Assembly: GCA_037954235.1 (NCBI GenBank) | Contig: JBBMOA010000012.1 | Coordinates: 4,034,501-4,098,500, forward strand | Length of the DNA: 64,000 nucleotides | Direction of reading: 5' to 3' | Source: Aulostomus chinensis | Taxonomy: Eukaryota > Chordata > Actinopteri > Syngnathiformes > Aulostomidae | Part shown: positions 1-12,584 of the stretch, piece after piece | How positions within the stretch are numbered: position 1 is the first letter of the stretch | How the letters are laid out: the number at the start of each line of letters is the position of its first letter | The notes under the pieces: generated by a model | The model's database searches: none | What the model was told of the DNA's origin: nothing | The model's input: only the letters and a program-made list of their open reading frames with translations | Program-made: the position numbers and the translations under genes

Positions 1-924
1 TCCTCCATCCGCCCCAAACGCACATGCACATAACATATTCTGGATTAGGTGACGTTAGCGCATATTTGTTTGCTTACATCTCCAGACTGCAAAACAGACA
101 TGTACGTGCAAACAAGCACTTAAAACCTGCTGTTGCTCTCCCTGCCCTGTAACGCTGTACTACTGGCCAATGCCCTGCTCTGTGTGTTTATTGTGTGTTT
201 ATGGCAGCAACTCTCCTGTAGCTTGTGCGGTTGAAAACACAACCTGTGGCGTTTTGCCCTCCTGCCTCCGCCGGGGAATATTTAGTGCAGCGGCGGTTTG
301 GGGTTTTGCAGGGAGAATGTTGAATATGTGAGAGAGGAGAGCTCTGCTGAGGCCTCCTGTGTTTCCTGTCTTGGCTGAGTGATGGTAGGTGACGGCTCTG
401 TGGAGCAACACACACTCGTAACAACCTATAATAATAACACATCTCATTATCATTTTTTTCCTCCCTCCATTTAGTTTCTTGTTGCTGCTGCAGAGGTGGC
501 TGCTGTGGATGATTTAATCTCCATATCACCAGGAACTAGGCCAGCCATATTTCATAGCTGTCATGAGCATACAGCGTTTTCGTGAGTGTGAGCAGCGAAT
601 CGATGAAATGAGAGCTGCGCGAGGGGCGACCTGTGGTCCACCTACCAGCTGCTCTGCAGACTCTGTGTTGTGGCATCATTGTGAATCAAATAAAGCTGAT
701 TAACAGTCAAAGGTGTCCTTATCTGAGGACACACGCGCACATACACACTGACACAAGTGCACATTTTATTAGCTGAATATATCACGGGCCATTAGGTTTT
801 ATGCTCAAACAGCAGCGACGGGGTTTTGCAAACCTTTTTTTCCCCCCGAGAGCTTGTTTGTTTATTGCTTCTCCAAATATCGAAATGAAGTCTTTAAACA
901 GAAAGTAATCAAAGAAACATCTCA

Positions 925-1022
925 CATTTTTGTGAAATGTGCTTATTCAGACACCAAGATAGAGACTCTTCTCTCCTCCGTGCAGCATCAGGCAGCTGAG
1001 TGCTAGTTAGCTTAGCACGATG
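925..1022 (+). repeat. Fragment of a common teleost dispersed repeat (TTAGCTTAGCA family)
   Basis: The segment contains GTGAAATGTGCTTATTC and then GCTAGTTAGCTTAGCA, in the order seen in a widespread fish repeat I recognise from memory. A related piece in the opposite orientation is at 34545-34610, and a short one is at 18508-18525. The class is uncertain. Confidence 0.4.
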
Positions 1023-1140
1023 CTGTAATGGATGGGCAGACAAATGCAAAGGAGCTGTGACACTTCTGGCATGATTGGCCAAAATGTAAAAAGAAGGTCA
1101 TTTTGTTGAGGTTCCCAAATTGTCATTGGGACGTGACCAG

Positions 1141-1153
1141 GGGTCAAAGGTCA
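1141..1153 (+). promoter_or_regulatory. DR1 nuclear-receptor motif (GGGTCAAAGGTCA)
   Basis: Two half-sites separated by one base match the HNF4/RXR-type DR1 consensus. Occupancy cannot be judged from sequence. It may be a chance match. Confidence 0.3.
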
Positions 1154-3450
1154 ACAGAAAAGCACAGATACAATGACAGCTGCGCTAATGGCAGGTCGAA
1201 GGTCAGCTTCTAACGTCGATCGTCCTCAGTCATCACAAATAGATGCTGAAACACTCAACAGTAGCATCATTAGCATCATTAGCATTACCCAAATTGAACG
1301 GCATGTTGTTTTTGTACTCATATTGCGGTATGATTGATGATAATTAAGGTTTGATGTTGATTCAGAACCACGATTCGAAATAACGACCAAAGAACCTTGG
1401 GCTAATGGCCGGCCCACGCCACGCCACCTTTCGAACAAGATCTTTTGGAGACTCCGGTAGCGCCAGAATTGTGTGAATGAACCCCTCCTGAGTGTTGCGT
1501 TTCCACTGTCACAGGGTGAATCCCGTCGCGTCGCCGTGAGTCACTGGTGATTCTCATATTCCCCTCCTCAGATCTGCACCAGCATATGTTAGCAGTCTGA
1601 GCGCCTCACAGCATCATCAACATGTTTATATATGGAGATTACCTGCCTCCTTCCACACTCCACACCCACAATCTGTTTAATGTCTTTCTCACTCTTTCCC
1701 ACACATTTTTTTTTTTTTTTTTTGGTTTTTGAATCATTGCAAGCAGAAAGTAGATAGTGCATGTACACTGTTTTCCGTTCATCCGCCGCCGTGAGCAGGC
1801 AGGAGACGGACGGCTCCGGTATCGACGCTCACGTTTGTTTTGGAGCCTGGACGTGGGAGTGGCGGCCAGATGCAAAAACACTGTAGCCACTCAGGCGAAG
1901 CCGCCGCTGATAGTGGCGATGTGACCCAACAGCGGCGGTCTGCTTAGTGTCTCCCAGACATCCGCTGTACACCGTACGAGCTGAGTGCATCTGGAGTGGC
2001 GATAAAACTCCACACTACCACAAAGGCAGTGTTTACGTACCTCCACTGGAACACCGGGTCTTGGGTGAATGAATGATCCTGGGTGGTGGTGCTGACATGT
2101 TGTGTACATAGTCAGCGTGAGTGTGATTACACACCACTTGCGAGTATGAGAGTACAGTAGAGATGGAATGTCTCTGGTTCTCTGATGGCACGTTCACACA
2201 TCTCCCATTTCCTGTTTGTAGGGATTTTTACAAGTATTTTAACTACTTTTAAAGAAAGAAGTATTGTCAACTATTAGGGAAAACAGTCTTTGCAGTCATT
2301 TGTCAGACAAGCGTTCCTTTTATTTGAAGCTTCACCCTCCGAGATGTGAAGATTTGCTGCTAATCCGTCTTTTTTTCAAACACAGCCTCAGAATCTTTCT
2401 GTGTGTGTCAAACAGGTCCAATCAGTTCTGATCCCTGCTGATAGACAAACGGGGCCTTTCCTTCCTCTCAGAAAGGTGTTGTAAGTTGGATAAGACAGCT
2501 AATGCAGGTTAGTGCTGGAGTCTCTGGCTCTCACGGTGTGTGAATGTCAGGCTTCCGTCCACAACGTTACCTGGAACAATGCGTGACGGCTTCCTCGCTG
2601 AACTGCTCCGGCTGTGGCGCCGCTACTGCCAACTCTCTCTCGCTCGCTCTCTCCCTGCCTTTCTAACGGCCATCAATAACAGAAAGTCTCTGGCAAGGAC
2701 AGAAGTTCTACTGATCTCTTACCCGAGGCCTCGCACTCGAGCCGAACAATTTCAAAGAAATGGGTAACGTTTCTGATTGTTTTGAGTGATGAGACGATAT
2801 GACTTACAACGTTAGAGGAACGTTCACATCGGTATTCTCATTTTCAATGAATTGTTTGGCCCTACCTGGACCAGGTCTTCAGGATGTCGGGTCCAGGATG
2901 TGTTCCAGATCACCTCCTTAAGTCTAACACTAAACTCTGCGTAACAGCGTCACCGTTTGTCTTTGAAATATCCCCCTAATGGGCAAGCAGACCTGTGCCA
3001 GTGATCACATGACCTTGGCAAAGGTTAATAGATATCTGCCTCCTTCCTGTTGGTTTCGCTTTTCCCCAAAATCTCTGGAGTTTGTTTTTTTAAGACTCTC
3101 CTGCTTGTGGCACCCCATCGCAGGCGCACCGCACACACACATCAGAAGTGTTTCTGAGAAACATTTGAAGGTCCCATTTAAAGAGCAGTTAGAGATCAGG
3201 TTTCCATCACATGAGCCTGAAAATGAACAGAAGTGTTGGTAAACGAGCAAGTATGTAGTTGAAATACAACGATGAAATGAACAGAGCCACAGACAATGGA
3301 TGGATCTTAATTTGCACACATGCTTGTACTTTGCCCTACTAATCAGCCAACATGGCGAATCAAATCAGATTGTTTCGGTCTGAATCCATTTTCCTCAGAG
3401 CCACACGGCCGCCGCCACCGTTACTGAAAACCTCCTTTACAGCCCAGCAG

Positions 3451-3483
<33 letters not shown>

Positions 3484-3636
3484 TGATTTGATCTTTCTCA
3501 CCTTGATCAGATTACACATTCGAAATAGTATAATTACAGCTGTCACTGATTAATGGGCAAGCTATAATTAGCTCCCTGGATGTAGGCAAACAGTGTGAGA
3601 CAAAAAAAGATGACGAATAATGGTTGTACACTTGAG

Positions 3637-3664
<28 letters not shown>
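3637..3664 (+). repeat. (GT)n microsatellite
   Basis: Pure GT run, followed by interrupted GT/GC units. A separate GA-rich tract lies at 3450-3484. Confidence 0.95.
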
Positions 3665-3668
<4 letters not shown>

Positions 3669-5110
3669 GTGTGTGCATGCGTGCGTGGAACCTACATGTG
3701 TGTACATTCCTATGTGTGTAATTGAACAGAAGCAGATAAGAATTTGTCAAAGAGGTCGTAAGCTTTGTAATTAATAGCTGAATTATTCTGGTTCCATCAG
3801 TGAGAGGGATACTGACCAGGACAAGCAGAAGCTGGAAATCGAATCTTATCATAACAAAAATGACACATTGCAATAATTCAGGTAGGCTATTGAATCTTTA
3901 GTAATCAAAATGGAGTCACAATCGTGACGCGAACGACAGCAATTTTCAAATTGCAGAAAGGTTGTTCAAGGCAGCAGTAACTGTGTGTCAAAATACAGTT
4001 TTTGAATTAAATGCTGTCTTGTTGCAGACATCTGACCTAAAGATCTGACCTTGTATTTTATCGGCAATCTCCGTTCTAGGAGGACGCACCGGACAAAAGC
4101 AGCTGGTAACAGACAGATTTAACGCTACATGCAGCCTTCAAGTACAAGTGGAAACAGACTGAGACGGCGAAAACAAGAATGGGTTCTGAGACGTTTCCAT
4201 CCCCTGGAAACTGTGTGAAAACGCTGCTGCGCAAGTAGTTGTTTTGAACGCTAGTTTCTGCTAGAATACAATCCCATTGTCGAACACTTTAATCCCAAAT
4301 CCCAGGACTCGTTTCTCCGTTTCTTGACTGCAGCTTTTTGTCCAAGTGTTGCTCCTCATCCCAGTCACCGCTCACTGCGTCAGGATTAGCAAGTACGATT
4401 TTTACTGCCACCAACACACCCGTATCTGTTGGACTGTAGCAGCTGATACAGCGGCCAGGCTCTAAGGTGAAAAGGTGGAATATATAGAAGGGAGTTATAA
4501 TACATTGTACTGCAAGGTTTCAAATATTAATAAAGATGGAGTGTATGTCAGGCATTGTGCATGCATGAGCTATTAGTGTGCACTCAACAAGCGCAGCACC
4601 CCTGCCAGCGCGCTGCCAACCTCTCAGTCAGTGTGCAGGGCTCGCCAGGCGGAATGGAGGAGCAGGCGAATGGACAGGATGGCAAAGGTAGATTACGCAT
4701 CTGCTGTGGCTTCCGAGGCCAGCAGGCTGTTATGAGACAGCTCGGCTACGCTACCGCGTCTGAGCTGCACTGATGCTGGCCTCCCGTCACTGAACGGTCT
4801 CCGTGTACGCCCCTCCAGAATAGGACTCGCGTTGGTTGCTCTCACCTTCGCGTATAACAGAACCAACTGAGTGGATTCTTTTTTTCAGCGTAGGAGAAGC
4901 CGTTGCAGACAGTTAGAGCTTTAATCAGTTTCACTGTGTCACGCATATAAAATTATGCCTAAGAAAATGATCTTTGGTGACGGAAACTAACTAAATTAGA
5001 GGGAATGAGAAAATAGATGGACTAGAACATAATAAACACAGAAAATCGCACTGCAGTATTTATTTAAGAATAATTTATTTAACAATCAGTTGGGGTACTA
5101 CAAGTGTAGG

Positions 5111-5112
<2 letters not shown>

Positions 5113-5174
<62 letters not shown>
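5113..5174 (+). repeat. (TG)n then (AG)n microsatellite
   Basis: About 27 TG units run into four AG units. It forms an inverted pair with the (CA)n at 5344-5403. Confidence 0.95.
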
Positions 5175-5340
5175 TTTTATTGGATCCATTGAGTGAACAG
5201 CATTTAAGATGTGTGGTGATGTTTTCTCCCTGCGGCAGTGGGAACTTTCTACAGGAGTGCGTCATGGCATGAGTTCGCTGTCACATTTTTCTGGAATGAT
5301 CTCCATTATATAAGAATTGAATTAAGTTGAATAGCGATGC

Positions 5341-5343
<3 letters not shown>

Positions 5344-5403
<60 letters not shown>
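5344..5403 (+). repeat. (CA)n microsatellite
   Basis: About 30 CA units without interruption, 170-180 nt downstream of a (TG)n of similar length. Confidence 0.95.
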
Positions 5404-5406
<3 letters not shown>

Positions 5407-7088
5407 CTGCAAATGCTCCAGCTGGTTGGCTGGCTTAGTACTGAAAACACCAAACAGGAGGGTTGCACATATGTGAAGATTTTAATAGCAGACTTCATTA
5501 TTCCAGGATTAATGTGGCTGGTCAGGGTTTAGTTCGGTGACCTCAGCGGTGTCACGCTTGGGTTGTAGTGGCCAGAATCATCTCACTTAGAAGATAAAGC
5601 ATGTGTTTCTATTCAGAAAATTCAAGAGGTTAATGGCAATATTTACTTCAGATACAAGGGCGTTGACATTTCAGTACACACACACACACACACGCACGCG
5701 CAACATGCCGGTCCTCAACAGCGGGTCCATGACGGTGTTAAGCTTCACACTGTTCTCCATTCTGCCATAGCAAGGTATCCTCCAGCCTGAGAAGTTCAAT
5801 GATAAAATTAGCACAGCGAATTAGCACTGATGAGTCATTCATTAGCGGCTCCGTGTACGTTGGCAGGCGGTGGCCGCGGCAGCTTGTCGTTGGCTGCTTT
5901 GCTGGATCGTGTCTAATATTTATAGAAAAGCAAACAAATAGAAGTGACACAGGTTTGAAATATCAGCTTGTTTTCATGAGGAGCGGAAGGTTTGTGGGGG
6001 TGATAGCGTAGCGCTTACAGTGCGGCGAAGCTCAATCAGCTCAGTGATAAAAACCTTTGATCGAGACGCTGATTTATGAGAGGTAACCCCGTGAAGTAGA
6101 ACACAACTCCGTCCCACGTTTTTAGCTTCTGCAGAACCTGGCCGTGCGAATGTTGCCTCGTTTGTTTGTTTGCCGTCACGTTAGCTTCGTTTAGTCCACT
6201 GCTCAAAGAGGCCAGACAGGTCTGACATATGCAAAGTCCCTTTTTAGATTTTTCTAAGCTACAGTACAGCTGAGGGTGGGCAACTTCACTACATCAGCTT
6301 CTCTGAGTGGTTTGTGTCCATGCGAAAGAATTGTCATTCTCCGTTTGTGTGAAGCAGGAAGAGCTGGAACGGCGTCTCCTCGTCTTCTAAACACTCAGAC
6401 GCAGCAGCAGCTGAGACGCTGCGATCTGCACGCCGCATGTATAAAATGCCATAGATGGCAAATGCATGAGAAGAGTGTTGTTACTCAGAGCAGCTCTGTT
6501 GTTATCACCGTTAATTAAAACGACCTCCTACAGTTTGTGTCGCTCTGCACTTGCAACGCCTCACATGAAGAAAATGTTCTCGGGTGGAGGAGAGAGGAGA
6601 GAGCGCGGTGGGGGAGATCTGACGCCCGATTCATCCTGAGCTCAGTAGGTAACAGTGAACCGAAACTGAGAAGTCAAGACGACCTTATTTAGTCGTCCCT
6701 AGCAAACGCAGTTATTCGCGGAGCAAATATCTACATTTTGAGGAGCACTTTAGCAGGACGTTCTCTCCGTCCTCATCCATCATGGGTCCTTTTCTTTTTT
6801 TTTCAGCTCACAGTAAAACATGGGTACTGCTGTGCATGCCGTGAGGTAGTCGAATGCATTTATGACAGCTCAGTCAATATCTAAAAAATTGATGGGATAG
6901 AATGACAAATGGCCTCCTCCTGAATGCAGAAATTTGCTGCCGTGTTTGAGTGCACTTCTAAGCAGTCAGATGACATTATGTCCTGTTGGTTGACTGTTGA
7001 CACCATCATACGTACACATATAGAACATAGAACCCCCTAGACAGCTGTAGTTCCTGTTTCAAAATGCTGCATGTTCTTCTGCTCGCTG

Positions 7089-7091
<3 letters not shown>

Positions 7092-7180
<89 letters not shown>
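7092..7180 (+). repeat. (TG)n microsatellite, longest in the window
   Basis: About 44 uninterrupted TG units. Alternating purine-pyrimidine DNA of this length can adopt Z-form. Confidence 0.95.
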
Positions 7181-8917
7181 CTATGCATCGCTCCCTGTTA
7201 TATGGGGTGAATGTCATTGGAGGGAAGGTTGATATCAGAACAAATTCAGCCTGTATTAAGTCAGCACCAGCAAACAGTGCAGTGTGAGCTATTGTCAATA
7301 CAGCCATGTTATGGTTGGGTGCTGCCAGAGGCCGTGAGTGAGCAGTGACAAGAACCACAACAAAACAATCAGCGGCGGTGGCTCATGACCTCATTGTCTG
7401 TTCATGTCAAAAATGCCTCAACCAACAGGCCCACCTTTGAGACGCCACGCCATCCCGGCAGCTCAGCTCATCTTCTCTCTCATTCCGTGCTAGCAGCTAG
7501 CATCAGATGCTATCAGCAGTGTATCATACACACCCGCCTCTCTCAGCTGCTCAGCGTTTTAACCTTTTTTTTTCTTTTTTTTTTTTATTATGTCACCCTT
7601 GCAGTGCGAGTGTGACCCATTCCCATGTCGGGGACTAGTTATATAAACGTAGCCGGGAGCACTGTAACACACCAGTGACGAGCCAGACACAGTGTACAGT
7701 GTGTACTCGCCGCTACACCCTCTGTCACTTCCCATTCACAATTCAAGACGTAGACATGCAACAAACGTGTCCCCTACCTGCAGTCAGGATGCGTTTCCTG
7801 ATCGAGTTCACTGTTTTACTCGTGATATGAAATTGTTGCTCAGTTGAGAACAAAAGTTGACACACAGTTTGTTCAGCTGGGTCGTTTTCTCAAATCAACA
7901 CCTTCTTAATGATTTTTGAAGCCTTGCTGTAGTTTTTAGAGGCACAAGCTGACGTGATGTAGCGAGCCGACCGCAGCGCCGAGGCAAGGCTTCACCCCCG
8001 CCGAGCTCTCGGCCTCGTTTAGACGCTGGTTCGCAACCAGGGAACAGTTTTTTTACTGACATATTTTATGTTGTGGAACAAAACATTACTGTCTTTTAAG
8101 CTGGAGTGAACCACAGGCCTTATTTCAGCCGTTTAACCAAAAACGTTAACTCTGAAGAACCGTAACCACACTGATGTTTTGGGGGTTTCAGGACTCGTTC
8201 CCGCGTCGCTCGATCACCACTGATGGAAACATGACGATGCAGCTGAGGATTATGTTCATAACTGAAGAATCGGGTGATGACTTTAGAGATTAGATTAGAT
8301 TATTGAGTCTACACAATGCCAAGAAAATTTAAAAAAAAAATTGCCCATCACAGTTTCCACACGAGCCATCAAAAAGCTTCTTTTGCCATCAGACGTGCCG
8401 TTTTCTGACCAGCAAATGTTTGACATTTTGGGTGGGGGGGGGGGGGGGTGACAGAAATAATTCTGACAATAGTTGGTGTTTACATATTATTTTTGATCGA
8501 TTCATCAGAGCCGTTGATGACACCCCTCATGATGCGCTAAGTTCATCTTTCCCTCTCCAGCGCAATGACACGGCGCCGTCTTGGTTAATTTGATGTTCGG
8601 GAGCTTTTGCCCGGCAGAAACAGAATTTCTTTTCTTTGTGTGGTAACTTCATCATTGGCCTCCTTCAGAGGTTCCCCGCTTACTGCCGTGACTGGGAGGT
8701 GGAACATGACTGCACCCGCAAAGATGAGGGGTCTGGTTTGTTTGTCTCCCTCACAGCAGCAGGACTACGGGTCTGTCTGTCTGCTGGAGATCAACAACAT
8801 ATTGTCATTGAAGTCCGCTCAAGTTCAATGACAGAAAATCTACCCATAATGCTTAGTAACACTTGTCAGAACGTCTCTCAGGGTTCCAAATTACCTCTCA
8901 CATCTGCTGCTGTTCTG

Positions 8918-8919
<2 letters not shown>

Positions 8920-8950
<31 letters not shown>
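8920..8950 (+). repeat. (CA)n microsatellite followed by GA-rich tract
   Basis: About 15 CA units, then AGAGAGAGACAGAGAGA to 8973. Confidence 0.9.
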
Positions 8951-8956
<6 letters not shown>

Positions 8957-9242
8957 GAGAGAGAGACAGAGAGATGGCCTGTTTGAATTGATTAGACTGC
9001 CATAAGTGAGGCAATGATGTGCTTAAAGAGAGATGATGGAGAGAATTGTTGATCATCCTGTCAATCCCGTGATTACGCCTCGCATGCAGATTAGCAGATT
9101 CGACTTGGAGAAGTCTTGAGCTGAAATATTCGATGCACCACAATTATTATCAGTTAAAGGAAAGAACGTTTTTATGTTTCCCCTCCAAACGAGGGAGCAG
9201 GTGATAGTCGGGCTTTCTGGTTGTCCCTTCGTGGATGAGGAT

Positions 9243-9280
9243 GTGGTTTGTGTGGTCAAAGGTCAAGGGCGATGTGACTG
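9243..9280 (+). repeat. Short remnant of a teleost repeat carrying a DR1-like motif
   Basis: GGTCAAAGGTCAAGG followed by GATGTGAC resembles the conserved block of the dispersed repeat better preserved at 35690-35960. TGGTCA-A-AGGTCA at 9253-9265 is a DR1-like spacing. Confidence 0.35.
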
Positions 9281-9696
9281 CAAAGAACTCTTTTTGTTAA
9301 TAACCCAAGAATTCACATGCTAATTATGCTCACAAATGCCCAATAGCATCAAATTCAGTAATGAGATTTTATATCCAAAAGGTTCCTAATCAGAGATTTG
9401 CACAGAAACACTTTTATGACCTTCATATTTGTGGTACGCTGGGATCTCAGTAACACCTTCAGCTATCACCTGACACCAAGCCTCTTTTTTCTTCTCCTTC
9501 TTCGTCTTCTTCTTCTTCCCAGGTTTCAGTTAATTTTCCGCCCCAGCTCTTTGTTTGCAGTTGTGAAAGTTTGCATGTGAGAGGAGCTGTCCGGTAATCA
9601 CCAGGTTTTCATCCGCCGCTCCACCAGACACTGAGTCAAACTGTCCTTGAGCAGCTCATGCCTGATGAGCAGGCTGACTTCTCCCAGCCTCCGTCA

Positions 9697-9698
<2 letters not shown>

Positions 9699-9739
<41 letters not shown>
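9699..9739 (+). repeat. (TG)n microsatellite
   Basis: About 20 uninterrupted TG units. Confidence 0.95.
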
Positions 9740-9741
<2 letters not shown>

Positions 9742-11402
9742 CTCTAGCATCAAAGCACTGTGGAACACCTATCAACAAGCGTCAAACCTTTGAGCCCGTC
9801 GTCTACTTTATGCTTTCGTCCTTTTTACGAAGGTCTTGACGCTTTGACAGCAGCGCAGGAACTGAGAGCTGCGCGTGTAAACGGACGCTCAGCCTTCCGT
9901 GTTTCCGTCAGCAGTCTCCTGCTATTTCACTGACAGTTGATGTGAAGAGACAAACGCTAACAACCGCTAAGGAACGGAAAGCAGGACTGCATGCTAGCAG
10001 ACATGCAGCAGCAACACCCTGCTACAGACGCTGTATGAAAGTGGAGTGAAAAGACAGAAGCTCTGCAGCAACGGCCTTCTAAGAGTGGAAAAGGATTTTC
10101 AGTTCAGTTCGTTTTCACAGAGAACCATCACAGATGCAGAGCGAGGAAATGAAATATACTGCTGGTCTGCACAGGTTTGACTAATTAAATGTTTAATTTA
10201 TTGCATTCTCCACTTCAGTCTTTGCAAAAAAAAAAAAAAAAGTCTTCAAAAGTTTTTGGTGTGTTCCTGATCGACGCCGCCCTCGACTGTTCATTTCCTG
10301 GAGCCGTTCTCTGTGTCCGTCCGCCTCCTTATCGTCTCTATTTCTGTCCCTCTCTTGAATGACAAAATGGGCAAATGATATTGAAACCCTCCTGAGTCAG
10401 CAGTCGCCATCACCTTCAATCATCACCGCTCCAGTCCACCGCGCAGCCTCCCACCGAGACAGACGCCAGGGCCTCACAGCAGCCGCCTGAGACGTTCATA
10501 ACTCCAGCTAACCCTCGACTGACATAAATAAATCGATTCAGACGAAGAAGTGACGAGGAATAGAGGTGCTGCTAAAGAAATATCAGAATAAATCAACAGG
10601 GAGAAAAAATAAGTAAGAAAGAAAAGGTGAATAATGAAATTTTAACATTGTCTCCCAGGGTTTTTTAAAGTCTCCATTAGGGATGCAGCACTGGCTAAAA
10701 TCTAGCTGGTCCTCCCATTAGAGCCGTGTTCTCCAGCACTCTAAAATAGTAACCCTTATGTAACTGTGGCCTTTGCCTGGTGAAAGGAGATGTCAGATGC
10801 AGCGCTGCGGCATAATGGCTTGAAATCTTTCTGCGAGAGCAATGGCTAAATAAACAGAACCGATCAGGAGAGCAGCAGGGCGGTTCTGGTCCCACTCGGG
10901 TGTTGTTTATTTATTACGCCGATGTTCTCGGAATAGGAGATAAAGAGACAAAAACCTGGTGATGGAGCTGACTTGCAGTGAACTCATGCAGATTATTCAG
11001 TGTCTGCTTGAAGTCATTTGCATGATGGAAACTGGACTCAGCTCTGACGTCACGTTGTCATTTCATCTGAAAGAAGATGTTGTACTGTATTTCCTGGTTC
11101 ATGGGGATAAAAAGAAAAAGTATAGACCTTTGACACTGCCCCCCCCCCCCCCGCCAAGAAAACCCCAGTGCCCTGAAGTATTTGGCATGACTTTGTGTTT
11201 AGAACGAACACTTGAGAGCTTGCAGGGAACAGCCAGTTCCAATTGATGAAGAATTCTTGTCATTGTATGCAAATGGCAACAGCGTCCATCCTCTGCTGAA
11301 CCCGTCCTCCACAGAGCAGTGAGCCGTGCAGCGCTCAGGGACCGGCTCCACATCTCTCTGGCGCCGACAGCTGCATGAAGCTAACATACGTGACTTTGCT
11401 GG

Positions 11403-11520
11403 AGGGTGAAACCGGAGCGCCCGGAATGAACCCTGGTAGACAAGGGGAGAACATCCAAACTCCGCACGGACAGAACCTGAGACTTGAACCCGTGCCCTTC
11501 TTGCTGCGACAGTGCTGCTG
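11403..11520 (-). repeat. tRNA-like teleost SINE, fragment, reverse orientation
   Basis: Read on the minus strand this shows the SINE head region: a stretch like AGCAAGAAGGGCACGGGTT, a B-box-like GGGTTCAAG, then CTCCCC and the GGTACTCCGG-type block. It corresponds to the body of the fuller copy at 48091-48397. The 3' half and tail are missing. Confidence 0.6.
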
Positions 11521-12009
11521 CGCTGCGCTTGAACCGCAATCGTTCCAGTCATTTCCAAACTCTTCGGCTGCAGTTCTTCTTTCTCTTCGCGGGAGTAATC
11601 GACTATCAGCTGAACCCGGAGGTCGAGCAGGAGGATGGCGTTTGAAATTGTCATGGAGACGCCTGCAGATGAACAGTGTCAATCTGTGAGATTCACTGTT
11701 TGCTGTCATTTAATCCCTGACCAGTGTCAAAAAAGTAAATAGAAAACACTGTGTTGTGGGAAGCTGACCTGTTGTGCGGCTACGATGGCCTCTGAACAGC
11801 CAGGTTTGTTCATTTATTCCACACACATCACCTGCAGCGGTCCGTTCATCTCTCTGAAACCGTCCTCAGCCACAGAGACGGTCGGGCAGGACCGGGATTT
11901 GCTGTCCCGGGTTAGCACACAAGGCAGAATATGTTTATGATGCTAATTACATAGATAGGGGTGCCATGCCCAGATATCTCAGGCTGCAGCGTCTCAGCCG
12001 AACCCAAAC

Positions 12010-12575
12010 ATCTCTACATCTCGACATCCCAGCGCTGCGCTGGATGCTTTGTTGTTCGATTAAACAAGTTTCTACCTGTTAGTGGCCTTGAAGTGCACAC
12101 AGATCCAGCGGCTGCGGGAGATCCGATGTTCAGATGTTTCCGATAGTCCTGCGATGTGAGGAATGACATTGCTGAGGCATTTGACTGCTGTTGTCCTGTC
12201 TGATCTGTATGTTGTTGTGGTTTTGACAAAGACCCAGATCAGGTAACCACATGTCTGAAGTGCTCCTCTGATGTGGTTGTGCTCCGCCTGACTCCCCTCC
12301 GTCCTCGTGGGCCCATGGAGTCTGATAGCGGCAGCTTCTAATAACCTCGGCGCTCCAGCCGGCGATGACAATCGAAAAAAATGTATTGATCTGCGGATCT
12401 TGATGTTGAGACTTCTGTAAACTTTGGTTTCCACTACAAAGTCCAAGAAGGCCTGACTGTTTCCTCTGATGTCCTCCCCAGTGGCCTTGGTGAACTTCCT
12501 GTCCTCCGTGAGGACTGAGCACAGAAGCTGGATCATATCCTCGTACCTGAACCTCTGACCTTTGCTAAAGGTCAA
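12010..12575 (-). mobile_element. Penelope-like retroelement fragment (RT C-terminus and linker), decayed
   Basis: On the minus strand the frame from 12575 reads QAFLDFVVETKVYRSLN, later RGALQTCGYLIWVFVK, then NVIPHIAGLSE and VHFKATN. These follow the order of the RT thumb and linker of fish Penelope-like elements (FLD..VYRKPT, ALRTCGYP-W, NVVIPYVAGVSE, VHFKPTN). The middle portion (FF.I, EVIRSC) is in another frame, so at least one frameshift has occurred. No GIY-YIG domain and no full RT remain. It is an inactive fragment. Identification is from memory of the family. Confidence 0.6.
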
Positions 12576-12584
12576 AGCAGGTCA
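12569..12584 (+). promoter_or_regulatory. Perfect DR4 nuclear-receptor motif (AGGTCA aagc AGGTCA)
   Basis: Two perfect half-sites are spaced by four bases, the consensus for thyroid-hormone receptor and LXR with RXR. An inverted half-site TGACCT lies at 12556-12561. It sits at the edge of the Penelope-like fragment. The motif is exact, but function is unproven. Confidence 0.4.

Noticed and set aside
7006..7358. His-Thr and Cys-Val repeat open frames
   Set aside because: They are translations of the (TG)n microsatellite. The same holds for the frames at 3568, 17335, 18821, 29017, 60910 and 61161.
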